Assembly (NCBI RefSeq): GCF_011300455.1
Contig: NZ_CP049869.1
Span: forward strand, 806,001-870,000
Length of the DNA stretch: 64,000 nucleotides
Source: Sphingomonas piscis
GTDB lineage: Bacteria; Pseudomonadota; Alphaproteobacteria; Sphingomonadales; Sphingomonadaceae
Reading direction: 5' to 3'
The notes beneath the pieces were generated by a model, which saw only the letters and a list, made by a program, of their open reading frames with translations, did not search any database and was not told the DNA's origin. Position 1 is the first letter of the stretch. The number at the start of each line of letters is the position of its first letter. Below are positions 54,743-63,567 of this stretch, piece after piece. The position numbers and the translations under genes are program-made.

Positions 54743-55898
54743 CTCTTCGGTTCCAGCCGGAAAATGCGGCCGCCCGTATCGCCATCTTCAAGAAGATAGA
54801 CCTCGCCGCGCGGACCTTGGTCGACGCCGCGCACCCGCATCTCCATGTCCCACTGTTCGGCCTTGCGCGCCTGGTCTCCGCTGATGTCGACCCGGATCAA
54901 TGCCAGCCCGGACAGTGCGGGAATCAGGGCATCGCCCTTCCACGCCGAGAACAAGTCGCCGCTGTAAATCAGCAGGCCCCCGGCGAGATGGATGGGTTCC
55001 ACCATGCCTTTGGTTCTTCGAAGCCGCTGCTCGCGTGCGCGTCGGGGATTTCGCCACCGCCATAGTGGCTGCCATAGGAAGCCTTCGGCCAACCGTAGTT
55101 TTTTCCCGGCGTGATCAGGTTGAGCTCGTCGCCGCCCTGCGGTCCCATCTCCGTTTCCCACAGCCGGCCGTCGGGCGCGAACGCGATGCCGAGCAGGTTG
55201 CGATGCCCAATTGACCAAAAGCTGGCGGCAATCCCGCCCTGGTCTGCCCAAGGGTTGCCGGGCACCGGCGCACCTTCCGCAGTAAGGCGGAGCACCTTGC
55301 CGAGCTGACCATTGGTTTCCTGGGCCGGGGTCATCTTTTGGCGGTCGCCCGACGTGACGAACATGTTGCCGTCAGGCGCGAAGGCGATCCGGTGCGAGAA
55401 ATGACCGTCACCCGTTACCTTCGGTGCCTGACGCCAAACGACCTTGAAGCCTTCGAGCCGCGGCACGCCACTACCCATGACCAGCCGCCCGTAACCGACC
55501 ACCGCACCGCTGGTACCGTTCGCTCCACCTTCGACGTAGCTGAGGTAGACGCGCTGATTCCCGGCGAAGTCCGGGTGGGCGACGACGTCGCCAAGTCCAC
55601 CCTGCCCTGCAACCTTAACCGTCGGAACACCGGTGACCTGCTGTTTCTTGCCGGTAGCCGTATCCAGAAGCCAAAGCTTGCCTTCCTTCTCCGTCACCAG
55701 CGCCATGGTCGTTAGCGATACGCCGCTGCCCGGCAGGAATGCCATCGCCCAGGGCGAATCGAACTTCGCGATCTCCGTGCTTGTGAAAGGAGGCTCACCG
55801 GACGGGGCGGCCGCTTGCTGCGCCGGCTGCGATGGAGCCGCTTGTCCGCAGGCCGCCAGTGCTACGGCAGAAAGCAGGTAAGCCAGTTTGTAGCGCAT
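54739..55898 (-). CDS. PQQ-dependent sugar dehydrogenase (soluble GDH/Asd type), frameshifted at 54977-54981
   Basis: A lipoprotein-signal start (LAAC, C17) leads into a six-bladed propeller of the soluble glucose/aldose dehydrogenase family: SPWAMAFLPG, GQGGLGDVVAHPDFAGN, FSHRIAFAPDGNMFVTSGDR, HRNLLGIAFAPDGRLWETEMGPQGGDELNLI and NYGWP. The first frame stops at SISPGAC; the other continues GGLLIYSGDLFSAWKGDALIPALSG to the end, about 386 residues in all. One extra G in the five-G run (54977-54981) restores the frame. It oxidises aldoses in the periplasm with PQQ. The ATG at 55898 has GAGGG before it. No PQQ synthesis genes are in the window. Confidence 0.88.
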
Positions 55899-55952
55899 CG
55901 ATTCCATCCCTCGTCGGTTGCCGTTCACACGAACTCGTGATCGGACTGTCTC

Positions 55953-56996
55953 TTGCAATCTTCCAACTTGCTCTCCGTTGCAACAGCGGTCCCAAAGACC
56001 ATCATTACCCAGGCCGAGGCGAAGTCGCTGGCGGCAGATGCGTTCGGCGGACGCCCTGCCCTGTTCGATCGTCTGGCAGGCGTCTTTGACAATGCCGGCA
56101 TCGATACCCGGCACATCGTCGCGCCGAAAGAATGGTATACCGAACATCGCGGCTGGGCGGAGCGTAACGCGCTCTACCTCCAATCCGCCGAAGCGTTGTT
56201 CATCGAAGCGGCGACCAAGGCCTTGGAGCTCGCCGGCGTTGGTGGTGAAGAGATCGATGGGGTGGTCACCGTCTCAACCACCGGCATTGCAACGCCGAGC
56301 CTGGAGGCGCGTGTCAGCGGGCGTATGGGCTTTCGCTCCGACATCCGCCGAGTCCCGGTTTTCGGCCTCGGCTGCGCAGGCGGGGTAAGCGGCATGGCCA
56401 CCGCGGCGAGGCTTGCAGCCGGGGAGCCGGGCAGCCGCTGGCTGTTCGTCACGGTGGAAACTTGCTCGATCTCGATCCGTCTCGACAGCAACGATCCGGC
56501 GGCAGTGGTCGCGACGGCCCTGTTCGCCGATGGAGCGGCGGCGGCCGTCGTCGGCGCGGGCGAGCCAGTCGCCAAGATTACCGGCTCGGCGGAGCAATTG
56601 TGGCCTGACACGCTGAAGATCATGGGCTGGGATGTCGAGGACCCGGGCCTCGCGGTGATCTTCGATCGAGCGATCCCGCCGTTCATCGAAGCCGAGCTGC
56701 GCAGAGCGATGGGCGGAATGCTGCAGTCGCTCGGCATCGATTGGAGCGACGTGGACCGCTTGTGCAGTCATCCTGGCGGAATGAAGGTTCTCCAGGCCAT
56801 CGAGGCCGCGCTTGAGCTTCCCGACGGAAGTCTAGACGTCGAACGAGATGTCTTGAGGGAGTATGGCAACATGAGCGCGCCAACCGTGCTGTTCGTCCTG
56901 GAACGGCTATTGAAACGCGGACTGCCTGATCGTGCGCTGATGACCGCCTTCGGCCCCGGTTTCACGTGCGCCGGCCTGCTGCTGGAGAAGGCATGA
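55953..56996 (+). CDS. Type III polyketide synthase (alkylpyrone/alkylresorcinol synthase-like)
   Basis: A 347-residue chalcone-synthase-fold enzyme with the complete catalytic triad: C141 (VFGLGCAGGVSG), H273 (LCSHPGGMKVL) and N306 (EYGNMSAPT). It extends a fatty acyl-CoA or aromatic starter with malonyl-CoA into pyrones or resorcinols. The only start that fits is TTG 55953; its ribosome site is weak. It is divergent from the PQQ dehydrogenase and overlaps the methyltransferase gene by 4 bases, the same pairing as Bacillus bpsA-bpsB. Product is unknown. Confidence 0.9.
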   Translation: MQSSNLLSVATAVPKTIITQAEAKSLAADAFGGRPALFDRLAGVFDNAGIDTRHIVAPKEWYTEHRGWAERNALYLQSAEALFIEAATKALELAGVGGEEIDGVVTVSTTGIATPSLEARVSGRMGFRSDIRRVPVFGLGCAGGVSGMATAARLAAGEPGSRWLFVTVETCSISIRLDSNDPAAVVATALFADGAAAAVVGAGEPVAKITGSAEQLWPDTLKIMGWDVEDPGLAVIFDRAIPPFIEAELRRAMGGMLQSLGIDWSDVDRLCSHPGGMKVLQAIEAALELPDGSLDVERDVLREYGNMSAPTVLFVLERLLKRGLPDRALMTAFGPGFTCAGLLLEKA

Positions 56997-57487
56997 TGTG
57001 GCTTGGCGTTGCCATAATGGCCTTTGTCACCGCGCAGCGGCTCGCCGAACTTGGGCTGGCGCGAGTCAACACCGAGCGGCTGCTGGCGATGGGCGCAAAG
57101 GAATATGCGCCCGGCCACTATCCGCTTATCGTCGCCGTCCACACCGGTTGGCTCGCCGCGTTATGGTGGCTTGCTCCGGGCCGAGATGTACAATGGCTGT
57201 GGCTGATCCTGTTCGGCCTGCTCCAGATCGGCCGCGTCTGGGTGATACAAACCCTTGGGCCGCGCTGGACGACGCGCATCATCGTCCTTCCGGACGCACC
57301 CCTCGTCACCGGTGGACCTTTCCGGCTTGTGCGCCACCCCAACTATCTCGTCGTTGCCGGAGAGATTGCCGCTTTGCCGCTGGCGTTTGGGCTGTGGCAG
57401 GTCGCGCTGATCTTCTCGATTCTCAACGCGCTCGTTCTGGCCGTCCGCATCCGTGCGGAGAATGCGGCGCTTGGCAGTCAGGCATAG
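56993..57487 (+). CDS. Isoprenylcysteine carboxyl methyltransferase-family protein (BpsB-like)
   Basis: A 164-residue membrane methyltransferase with four or five helices and the ICMT signature GGPFRLVRHPNYLVVAGEIAALPL near the C-terminus, where SAM binds. Bacteria do not have prenylated CAAX proteins; members next to type III PKS genes methylate alkylpyrone hydroxyls. The ATG at 56993 overlaps the PKS stop (ATGA), strong evidence that it acts on the PKS product. Product identity is inference. Confidence 0.87.
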   Translation: MMWLGVAIMAFVTAQRLAELGLARVNTERLLAMGAKEYAPGHYPLIVAVHTGWLAALWWLAPGRDVQWLWLILFGLLQIGRVWVIQTLGPRWTTRIIVLPDAPLVTGGPFRLVRHPNYLVVAGEIAALPLAFGLWQVALIFSILNALVLAVRIRAENAALGSQA

Positions 57488-57488
57488 C

Positions 57489-57517
57489 TTGCGCCCCGCC
57501 GGGCTTGGGCCTATATC
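57489..57517 (+). promoter_or_regulatory. Promoter candidate for the rimP-nusA-infB operon
   Basis: TTGCGC (57489-57494) and TATATC (57512-57517) are exactly 17 bases apart, about 82 bases before rimP, at the end of the methyltransferase gene. The boxes are moderate matches to the sigma-70 consensus. Confidence 0.45.
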
Positions 57518-57552
57518 GCTCTCCTCTCCTCTACATCGCTGTGGTGAAGAGG

Positions 57553-57570
57553 CTGGCGGGGTTCCCGCCG
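57553..57570 (+). other. Leader hairpin before rimP
   Basis: CTGGCGGG-GTT-CCCGCCGG forms a GC-rich stem of 6-8 bp with a three-base loop about 28 bases before the rimP start. Located in the operon leader, it could affect RNA stability or transcription by NusA feedback; there is no T-tract, so it is not an intrinsic terminator. Confidence 0.35.
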
Positions 57571-57598
57571 GTCGCGGAGAGGTTTTGCTTGGAGTCGC

Positions 57599-58144
57599 AT
57601 GGCCGATATCGCCGCATTGACCGACCTGATCGAGCCCGAGGTGGAGAGCCTCGGCTATGCGCTCGTGCGGGTGGCGATGACCGGCGGCGGATCGGACCCG
57701 ACGTTGCAAATTATGGCCGAACGACCGGACACGCGCCAGCTCGACCTTTCGGATTGTGAAAAGATTTCGCGCCGGCTGTCCGAGAAGTTGGACGCACTGG
57801 AGGCGGAGGGGCGCGACCCGATCGAGGGCGGGTACCGGCTGGAAGTCAGCTCGCCCGGGATCGACCGTCCCCTGACGCGCCGCAACGATTATCGCGATTG
57901 GGCCGGCCACGAGGCCCGTGTCACGCTCGCCGAAAAGAAGAACGGCCGCCAGCAATATTCCGGCACCGTCCAGGGCATCGAGGGCGACACGGTGACGCTC
58001 GCCGGCAAGGACGGCCAGGCTTACGAGATCGCATTTACCGACATCGGCTCGGCGAAGCTTCTGCTGACCGACAAGCTCATCAAATCAACCGCGCCGATCA
58101 GCACCGAAGGCGCCGATACCATTCAGGAAGTAGAGGAAGACTAA
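57599..58144 (+). CDS. rimP: Ribosome maturation factor RimP
   Basis: A 181-residue protein for 30S subunit maturation. The N-terminal alpha/beta domain has LIEPEVESLGYALVRVAMTGG and DCEKISRRLSEKLDAL, then YRLEVSSPGIDRPLTRRNDY, and a C-terminal SH3-like domain (TVQGIEGDTVTLAGKDGQAYEI). It heads the rimP-nusA-ylxR-infB-rbfA operon; its TAA overlaps the nusA ATG by one base. Confidence 0.95.
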   Translation: MADIAALTDLIEPEVESLGYALVRVAMTGGGSDPTLQIMAERPDTRQLDLSDCEKISRRLSEKLDALEAEGRDPIEGGYRLEVSSPGIDRPLTRRNDYRDWAGHEARVTLAEKKNGRQQYSGTVQGIEGDTVTLAGKDGQAYEIAFTDIGSAKLLLTDKLIKSTAPISTEGADTIQEVEED

Positions 58145-59781
58145 TGGCCACTGCCGCTCCGACCGTTGCGTCCGCCAACAAGGCCGAGCTTCTGGCGATC
58201 GCCGACAGCGTTGCCCGTGAGAAACTGATCGACCGCGCCATCGTCATCGAAGCGATGGAGGACGCAATCCAGCGTGCCGCTCGCGCCCGTTACGGCGCCG
58301 AGAATGACATCCGCGCCAAGCTTGACGGCACCACCGGCGACCTTCGCCTGTGGCGCGTCCTCGAGGTGGTCGAGGAGCCGGAGGATCATTTCAAGCAGGT
58401 CGATCTCAAGGGCGCGCAGAAGCTGCAGAAGGACGCGGCGCTGGGCGACTTCATCGTCGACCCACTGCCCCCGATCGAGTTTGGCCGAATCGCCGCGCAG
58501 GCCGCCAAGCAGGTCATTTTCCAGAAGGTCCGCGATGCCGAGCGCGAGCGCCAGTATGAAGAGTTCAAGGACCGCGTCAGCGAGGTGATCACCGGCGTCG
58601 TCAAGCGGGTCGAGTTCGGGCACGTCGTCGTCGACCTCGGCCGGGCCGAGGGCGTTATTCGCCGCGACCAGCAGATCCCGCGTGAAATGGTCCGCGTCGG
58701 CGACCGTATCCGTTCGCTGATCATGCGCGTAGCGCGCGAAGCTCGTGGCCCGCAGATCTTCCTGTCCCGCGCCCACCCTGATTTCATGAAGAAATTGTTC
58801 GCGCAGGAAGTGCCGGAAATCTACGACGGCATCATCGAGATCAAGGCCGCCGCCCGCGATCCGGGCAGCCGCGCCAAGATCGGCGTGATCAGCCGCGACA
58901 GCTCCATCGACCCGGTCGGCGCCTGCGTCGGCATGAAGGGCAGCCGCGTGCAGGCCGTCGTCCAGGAGCTTCAGGGCGAGAAGATCGACATCATCCCCTG
59001 GTCGGAAGACACGGCGACCTTCGTCGTCAACGCGCTTCAGCCGGCGACCGTCAGCCGCGTCGTCATCGACGAGGAAGAGAGCCGCATCGAGGTCGTGGTC
59101 CCCGACGATCAACTCAGCCTAGCCATCGGTCGCCGCGGTCAGAACGTCCGCCTCGCCAGCCAGCTGACCGCCTCGCAGATCGACATCCTCACCGAAGCCG
59201 ATGCCAGCGAGAAGCGACAGCGCGAGTTCGTCGAGCGCTCCGAGATGTTCCAGACCGAGCTGGACGTCGATGAGACATTGGCCCAGCTGCTGGTGGCGGA
59301 AGGCTTCACCGCGCTCGAGGAAGTGGCTTACGTCGACCTCGACGAAATCGCCTCCATCGAAGGCCTCGACGACGAGATCGCCGGCGAGCTTCAGAGCCGT
59401 GCCACGGAGGCGCTGGAGCGCCGCGAAGCCGCGGCCCGGGAAGAGCGCCGCAGCCTTGGCGTCGAGGATGCGCTGGCCGAGCTTCCGCACCTCACCGAGG
59501 CGATGCTGGTGACGCTTGGCAAGGCCAACATCCGCACGCTGGACGATCTCGCCGACCTCGCCACCGACGAGCTGATCCAGAAGAAGCGCCAGGAGCCGCG
59601 CCGCCGCGCCGACAGCCCGCAGACCAACAACCGGTCCGAGGACAAGGGCGGGATTCTGGCGGAGTACGGCCTTAACGAAGAGCAGGGCAACGAGATCATC
59701 ATGGCAGCTCGCGCCCACTGGTTCGAGGACGAAGACGCCGCCGCTGGTCAGGAGGACGCGCTTGCGGACTCCGAGCAATGA
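58144..59781 (+). CDS. nusA: Transcription termination/antitermination protein NusA
   Basis: A 545-residue protein. Domains: N-terminal RNA polymerase-binding (about 1-130), S1 (about 135-200, GHVVVDLGRAEGVIRRDQQIPRE), KH1 and KH2 (about 235-350; VGACVGMKGSRVQAVVQELQGEKIDIIPW, LAIGRRGQNVRLASQLT), and two C-terminal helix-hairpin acidic repeats (about 365-480). It modulates pausing and termination. The final acidic tail (about 510-545) is common in alphaproteobacteria. It overlaps ylxR by 20 bases. Confidence 0.96.
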   Translation: MATAAPTVASANKAELLAIADSVAREKLIDRAIVIEAMEDAIQRAARARYGAENDIRAKLDGTTGDLRLWRVLEVVEEPEDHFKQVDLKGAQKLQKDAALGDFIVDPLPPIEFGRIAAQAAKQVIFQKVRDAERERQYEEFKDRVSEVITGVVKRVEFGHVVVDLGRAEGVIRRDQQIPREMVRVGDRIRSLIMRVAREARGPQIFLSRAHPDFMKKLFAQEVPEIYDGIIEIKAAARDPGSRAKIGVISRDSSIDPVGACVGMKGSRVQAVVQELQGEKIDIIPWSEDTATFVVNALQPATVSRVVIDEEESRIEVVVPDDQLSLAIGRRGQNVRLASQLTASQIDILTEADASEKRQREFVERSEMFQTELDVDETLAQLLVAEGFTALEEVAYVDLDEIASIEGLDDEIAGELQSRATEALERREAAAREERRSLGVEDALAELPHLTEAMLVTLGKANIRTLDDLADLATDELIQKKRQEPRRRADSPQTNNRSEDKGGILAEYGLNEEQGNEIIMAARAHWFEDEDAAAGQEDALADSEQ

Positions 59782-60550
59782 TAAGCGGAAACGCCTGACC
59801 ACATCCTCCCCTCCCGCTGGCGAGAGGGGTTCGACGGGTGAGCCCTCCCCTGGTACCTCCCCGGAGCGGGCAGGGAGTGAGCCTGAACGCACGTGCATTC
59901 TTACCCGCGCCAAGGGCACCAAGGATGAGCTGATCCGCCTCGCCCTTGGTCCCGACGGCCAGGTGGCGCCCGACGTGCGGGCCAAAGCGCCCGGGCGTGG
60001 CGCGTGGATCTCCGTCGGACGCGCGCAGCTCGATGAGGCAAACGCCAAGGGCAAGCTCAAGGGCGCCCTGGCCCGAGCCTTCAAGGAACCGGTGGAAGTC
60101 CCCGAAGATTTAGGGGCCCTTACCGAAGCCGCGCTTCGCCAGGCCTCACTCGACCGGCTCGGCATGGAGGCGCGCTCGGGCAAGCTAATCAACGGCGCCG
60201 AACGCGTCGAAACCGCCGCCCGCTCCGGCAAGGTCTATCTGCTGGTTCACGCCGCCGATGCCGGGGAGGACGGGCGCAAGCGGATGGATCAGGCGTGGCG
60301 CTCCGGCGGCTCGCGTGAACTTGGGCATGACCGGGGCTTGGTATTCCCGGAGGGACGCACCATCTTGTCCATGGCCTTGGGGCGCGAAAATGTGGTACAT
60401 GTCGCCCTGACCGATCCCGCTGCCGCCGCTCGCGTGTCCCAAACGCTTGCCCGGTGGCGCGCTTTCACTGACCCGCATGCTGGGCTAGACGGCGGCGACA
60501 TCGCCTCCGGCTCCAGTACGCCTGACGAAGTTGACGAAGGAACAGAATGA
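59762..60550 (+). CDS. YlxR (DUF448) - L7Ae-like fusion RNA-binding protein
   Basis: A 262-residue protein with a YlxR domain (about 42-115, ERTCILTRAKGTKDELIRLALGPDG, GRGAWIS) fused to an L7Ae/YlxQ-like domain (about 125-215, ARSGKLINGAERVETAARSGKVYLLVHAADA). In Firmicutes these are two genes; the fusion is usual in alphaproteobacteria. The TTG start at 59762 lies inside the nusA end. Residues 13-38 (rich in Ser, Pro, Gly) are encoded by a palindromic repeat (59804-59878), making the N-terminus longer than usual. Confidence 0.88.
   Translation: MRTPSNDKRKRLTTSSPPAGERGSTGEPSPGTSPERAGSEPERTCILTRAKGTKDELIRLALGPDGQVAPDVRAKAPGRGAWISVGRAQLDEANAKGKLKGALARAFKEPVEVPEDLGALTEAALRQASLDRLGMEARSGKLINGAERVETAARSGKVYLLVHAADAGEDGRKRMDQAWRSGGSRELGHDRGLVFPEGRTILSMALGRENVVHVALTDPAAAARVSQTLARWRAFTDPHAGLDGGDIASGSSTPDEVDEGTE
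59804..59878. repeat. GC-rich palindromic repeat inserted in-frame in ylxR
   Basis: The stretch contains CCCCTCCCGCTGGCGAGAGG and, 40 bases later, CTCCCC...GGAGCGGGCAGGGA, the same CCTCCCGC/GCGGGAGG building blocks as the element between infB and rbfA. It separates the two halves of the expected YlxR N-terminus (MRTPSNDKR and SEPERTC) without breaking the frame. Confidence 0.6.
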
Positions 60551-63072
60551 CCGACCAGACCGACAAACCGAAGCTTGGTACCCGGCCGCCGCTGGGGCTG
60601 AAGCGCACGGTCGAGACCGGAAAGGTGAAGCAGAGCTTCAGCCATGGGCGCTCGAACACGGTTGTGGTCGAGGTTAAGAAGCGGCGCATCCTGGGCAAGC
60701 CGGGCGAGACGCCGGCTGCTGCTCCGGAGGCACCCGCGCCCGAACCGGTTGCTGCCGCGCCGCAGCCAGCTGCTCCGGCACCCCGCCCCGCACCTGCTGC
60801 CCCGCAGCGTCGCCTGTCGGAAGCGGAGCAGATCGCCCGCCGCAAGGAGGACCTCGAGCGGTTCCAGCGTGAGGCAGAGGAAGCGCGCATGGCCGCGCTT
60901 GAGGAAGCGCGTCGCCGTGAGGACCAGGCCAAGAACAGCGCTTCCGAAGAGGAACGCCGCCGTGCCGAAGAGAATCGCCGCGCCGAAGAGCAGGCTATTG
61001 AAGAGCGCCGCTTGGAAGCCGAGCGCGCCGCAGCCGAAGCTGCTGCTGCGGCCGAAGCCCCTGCCGCTTCAGCGCCGGCCGCTCCGGCGCAGGAGGAAGA
61101 CCGTGGCTTCCGTCGCCCTGCAGGCGCTGCACCCGCGCCCAAGCGCCCGGAGCCCGCACGTCCGAGCCGTGGCCGCGACGATCATCGTCAACGCGGCAAG
61201 CTGACCGTCACCCGGGCGCTGTCCGGCGAGGACGACAGCCGCGCCCGTTCGCTCGCGGCGCTTCGCCGCGCCCGGGAAAAGGAAAAGCGTCACCATCAGC
61301 AGTCCGGTCCCGCCGCCAAGCAGGTCCGCGACGTCGTCGTTCCGGAGACGATCACCGTCCAGGAGCTCGCCAACCGCATGGCGGAGCGCGGCGCCGATCT
61401 GGTGAAGGCCCTGTTCAAGATGGGATCGCCGGTCACCCTGACGCAGACCATCGATCAGGACACCGCCGAGCTGCTGGTCACGGAGTTCGGGCACAACATC
61501 AAACGCGTCAGCGAGAGCGACGTCGATATCGATACCTCAGCCGACGTCGATGCGGCGGAAAGCCTGCAGCCTCGTCCGCCCGTCGTGACCATCATGGGCC
61601 ACGTCGACCATGGCAAGACGTCGTTGCTCGACGCAATCCGCGGCGCCGCCGTGGTCTCCGGAGAGGCCGGCGGCATCACGCAGCACATCGGCGCCTACCA
61701 GGTTTCTCTGCCGGACAAGTCGAAGGTCACCTTCCTCGACACGCCGGGTCACGAGGCGTTCAGTGAAATGCGCGCCCGCGGCGCCAACGTCACCGACATC
61801 GTGGTGCTGGTTGTTGCCGCCGATGACGGCCTCAAGCCGCAGACGGTGGAAGCCATCAACCACACCAAGGCGGCCGGCGTGCCGATGATCATCGCGATCA
61901 ACAAGATCGACAAGCCTGAGGCCCGTCCGCAGCGCGTGCGTGAGGAATTGCTTCAGCACGAGATCGTGGTCGAGCAGCTTGGCGGCGACGTCCAGGACGT
62001 CGAAGTTTCGGCGCTGCAGAAGACCAATCTCGACGGTCTGCTCAACGCCATCCACCTTCAGGCGGAAATCCTGGAGCTGAAGGCGAACCCAGACCGCGCC
62101 TCCGAGGCAACCGTGATCGAGTCCAAGCTCGACAAGGGCCGTGGCCCGCTTGCCACCGTGCTCGTTCAGCGCGGCACGCTGCGCGTCGGCGACGTATTCG
62201 TTGCCGGTGCCCAGAGCGGCAAGGTCCGGGCGCTCACCGACGACAAGGGTCGCCAGGTCAAGGAAGCCGGGCCGGCAATGCCGGTGGAGGTGCTTGGCTT
62301 GTCCGCCGTGCCGTCCGCAGGCGACCCCTTCACCGTCGTGGAGAACGAAGCACGTGCCCGCGAAGTCGCGGCCTATCGTCAGAGCGTTCTGGACCGCAAG
62401 CGCACGACCGCCGCCCCGGTCAGCCTTGAGAATATGTTCGCGTCGAAGGCTGCGACCACCATGGAATTCCCGCTGGTGGTCAAGGCGGACGTGCACGGTT
62501 CTACGGAAGCCATCGTCAGCGCGCTCAATCGCCTGTCGACAGACGAGATCCGTGTCCGAATCCTGAGCTCCGGCGTCGGCGCAATCACCGAAAGCGACGT
62601 CACACTGGCGGCCGCGAGCGGCGCGCCGATCATCGGCTTCAACGTCCGTCCGAACGCAAAGGCCCGCGAGGCCATCAACCGCACCAAGGTCGAGCTGCGT
62701 TACTACGACGTGATCTACCATCTCACCGACTGGGCGAAGTCGGCGATGGGCGGCCAGCTTGGGCCGGAGATCATCGAAACGGTCGTCGGCCGCGCCGAAG
62801 TTCGCGAGGTCTTTCCCGCCGGCAAGCGCGACAAGGCCGCGGGTCTGCTGGTGCTGGAAGGCGTCATCCGCAAGGGCCTCAACGCCCGTCTCACGCGCGA
62901 GGACGTCATCGTTTCCAAGACGACCATCAGCTCCCTTCGCCGCTTCAAGGACGACGTGGCACAGGTCATCGCCGGTCTGGAATGCGGCGTGCTTCTTGCC
63001 GACACCAACGACATCAAGCCGGGCGACTCGCTCGAGGTCTTCGAAGTCGAGGAGCGCGCCCGGACGCTGTGA
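60547..63072 (+). CDS. infB: Translation initiation factor IF-2
   Basis: An 841-residue protein. The N-terminal part (about 1-250) has an Ala/Pro-rich stretch and a long charged helix (about 90-180, [20 protein letters not shown]) rich in Glu/Arg. The IF2_N motif [20 protein letters not shown] follows, then the G domain with [20 protein letters not shown] and NKIDKPEA, and domains II, III and IV ending at the stop. It brings fMet-tRNA to the 30S subunit. The ATGA overlap with ylxR is 4 bases. Confidence 0.97.
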   Translation: MTDQTDKPKLGTRPPLGLKRTVETGKVKQSFSHGRSNTVVVEVKKRRILGKPGETPAAAPEAPAPEPVAAAPQPAAPAPRPAPAAPQRRLSEAEQIARRKEDLERFQREAEEARMAALEEARRREDQAKNSASEEERRRAEENRRAEEQAIEERRLEAERAAAEAAAAAEAPAASAPAAPAQEEDRGFRRPAGAAPAPKRPEPARPSRGRDDHRQRGKLTVTRALSGEDDSRARSLAALRRAREKEKRHHQQSGPAAKQVRDVVVPETITVQELANRMAERGADLVKALFKMGSPVTLTQTIDQDTAELLVTEFGHNIKRVSESDVDIDTSADVDAAESLQPRPPVVTIMGHVDHGKTSLLDAIRGAAVVSGEAGGITQHIGAYQVSLPDKSKVTFLDTPGHEAFSEMRARGANVTDIVVLVVAADDGLKPQTVEAINHTKAAGVPMIIAINKIDKPEARPQRVREELLQHEIVVEQLGGDVQDVEVSALQKTNLDGLLNAIHLQAEILELKANPDRASEATVIESKLDKGRGPLATVLVQRGTLRVGDVFVAGAQSGKVRALTDDKGRQVKEAGPAMPVEVLGLSAVPSAGDPFTVVENEARAREVAAYRQSVLDRKRTTAAPVSLENMFASKAATTMEFPLVVKADVHGSTEAIVSALNRLSTDEIRVRILSSGVGAITESDVTLAAASGAPIIGFNVRPNAKAREAINRTKVELRYYDVIYHLTDWAKSAMGGQLGPEIIETVVGRAEVREVFPAGKRDKAAGLLVLEGVIRKGLNARLTREDVIVSKTTISSLRRFKDDVAQVIAGLECGVLLADTNDIKPGDSLEVFEVEERARTL

Positions 63073-63079
63073 GCCCATT

Positions 63080-63164
63080 CCCCTCCCGCTCTCGGGAGGG
63101 GCCAGGGGAGGGCATGTCGGAAGGCTTTCACAAGACCTTCCCGACCCCTCCCGCACGCGGGAGG
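63080..63164. repeat. Paired palindromic repeats (REP/BIME-like) between infB and rbfA
   Basis: Two GC-rich hairpins lie 45 bases apart: CCCCTCCCG-CTCT-CGGGAGGGG (63080-63101) and CCTCCCGC-AC-GCGGGAGG (63147-63164). They share the CCTCCCG core with the element inside ylxR. The arrangement resembles the REP doublets mobilised by RAYT transposases; none is encoded here. The hairpins may also protect or attenuate the operon mRNA. No T-tract follows. Confidence 0.7.
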
Positions 63165-63174
63165 GAGAAAGAGG

Positions 63175-63567
63175 ATGCGCAAGACCGAAACCGCCGAGGG
63201 CCGCTCCGTCCGCCTGCTCCGGGTCGGCGAGCAGGTGCGGCACGTGCTGAGCGATGTGCTTCAGCGCGGCGACGTGCATGACGAAACCCTGCAATCGCAC
63301 CTCGTCAGCATCACAGAAGTGCGCATGTCGCCGGACCTTCGCCACGCAACGGTGTTCGTGAAGCCCCTGCTAGGTCAGGACGAGGAAGCGGTGCTCAAGG
63401 CGTTGCGTACCAACACGGCCTTTCTTCAGCGCGAAGTCGCCCACCGCGTCCGGATGAAATATGCCGCCAAGCTGAAGTTCATCGCCGACGAGAGCTTCGA
63501 CGAGGGCAGCCACATCGACCGTCTGCTGCGGTCGGAGCATGTCGCGCAGGACTTAAACGAGGAATGA
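63175..63567 (+). CDS. rbfA: Ribosome-binding factor A
   Basis: A 130-residue KH-fold protein needed for 16S rRNA maturation. It shows [47 protein letters not shown] and the C-terminal [19 protein letters not shown]. The ATG at 63175 follows GAAAGAGG and comes 11 bases after the second palindrome. The stop overlaps the next start by 4 bases (ATGA). Confidence 0.96.
   Translation: MRKTETAEGRSVRLLRVGEQVRHVLSDVLQRGDVHDETLQSHLVSITEVRMSPDLRHATVFVKPLLGQDEEAVLKALRTNTAFLQREVAHRVRMKYAAKLKFIADESFDEGSHIDRLLRSEHVAQDLNEE

Noticed and set aside
61537..63345. A 602-codon minus-strand frame across infB and rbfA
   Set aside because: It spans two highly conserved genes and the repeat between them; no motif supports it.
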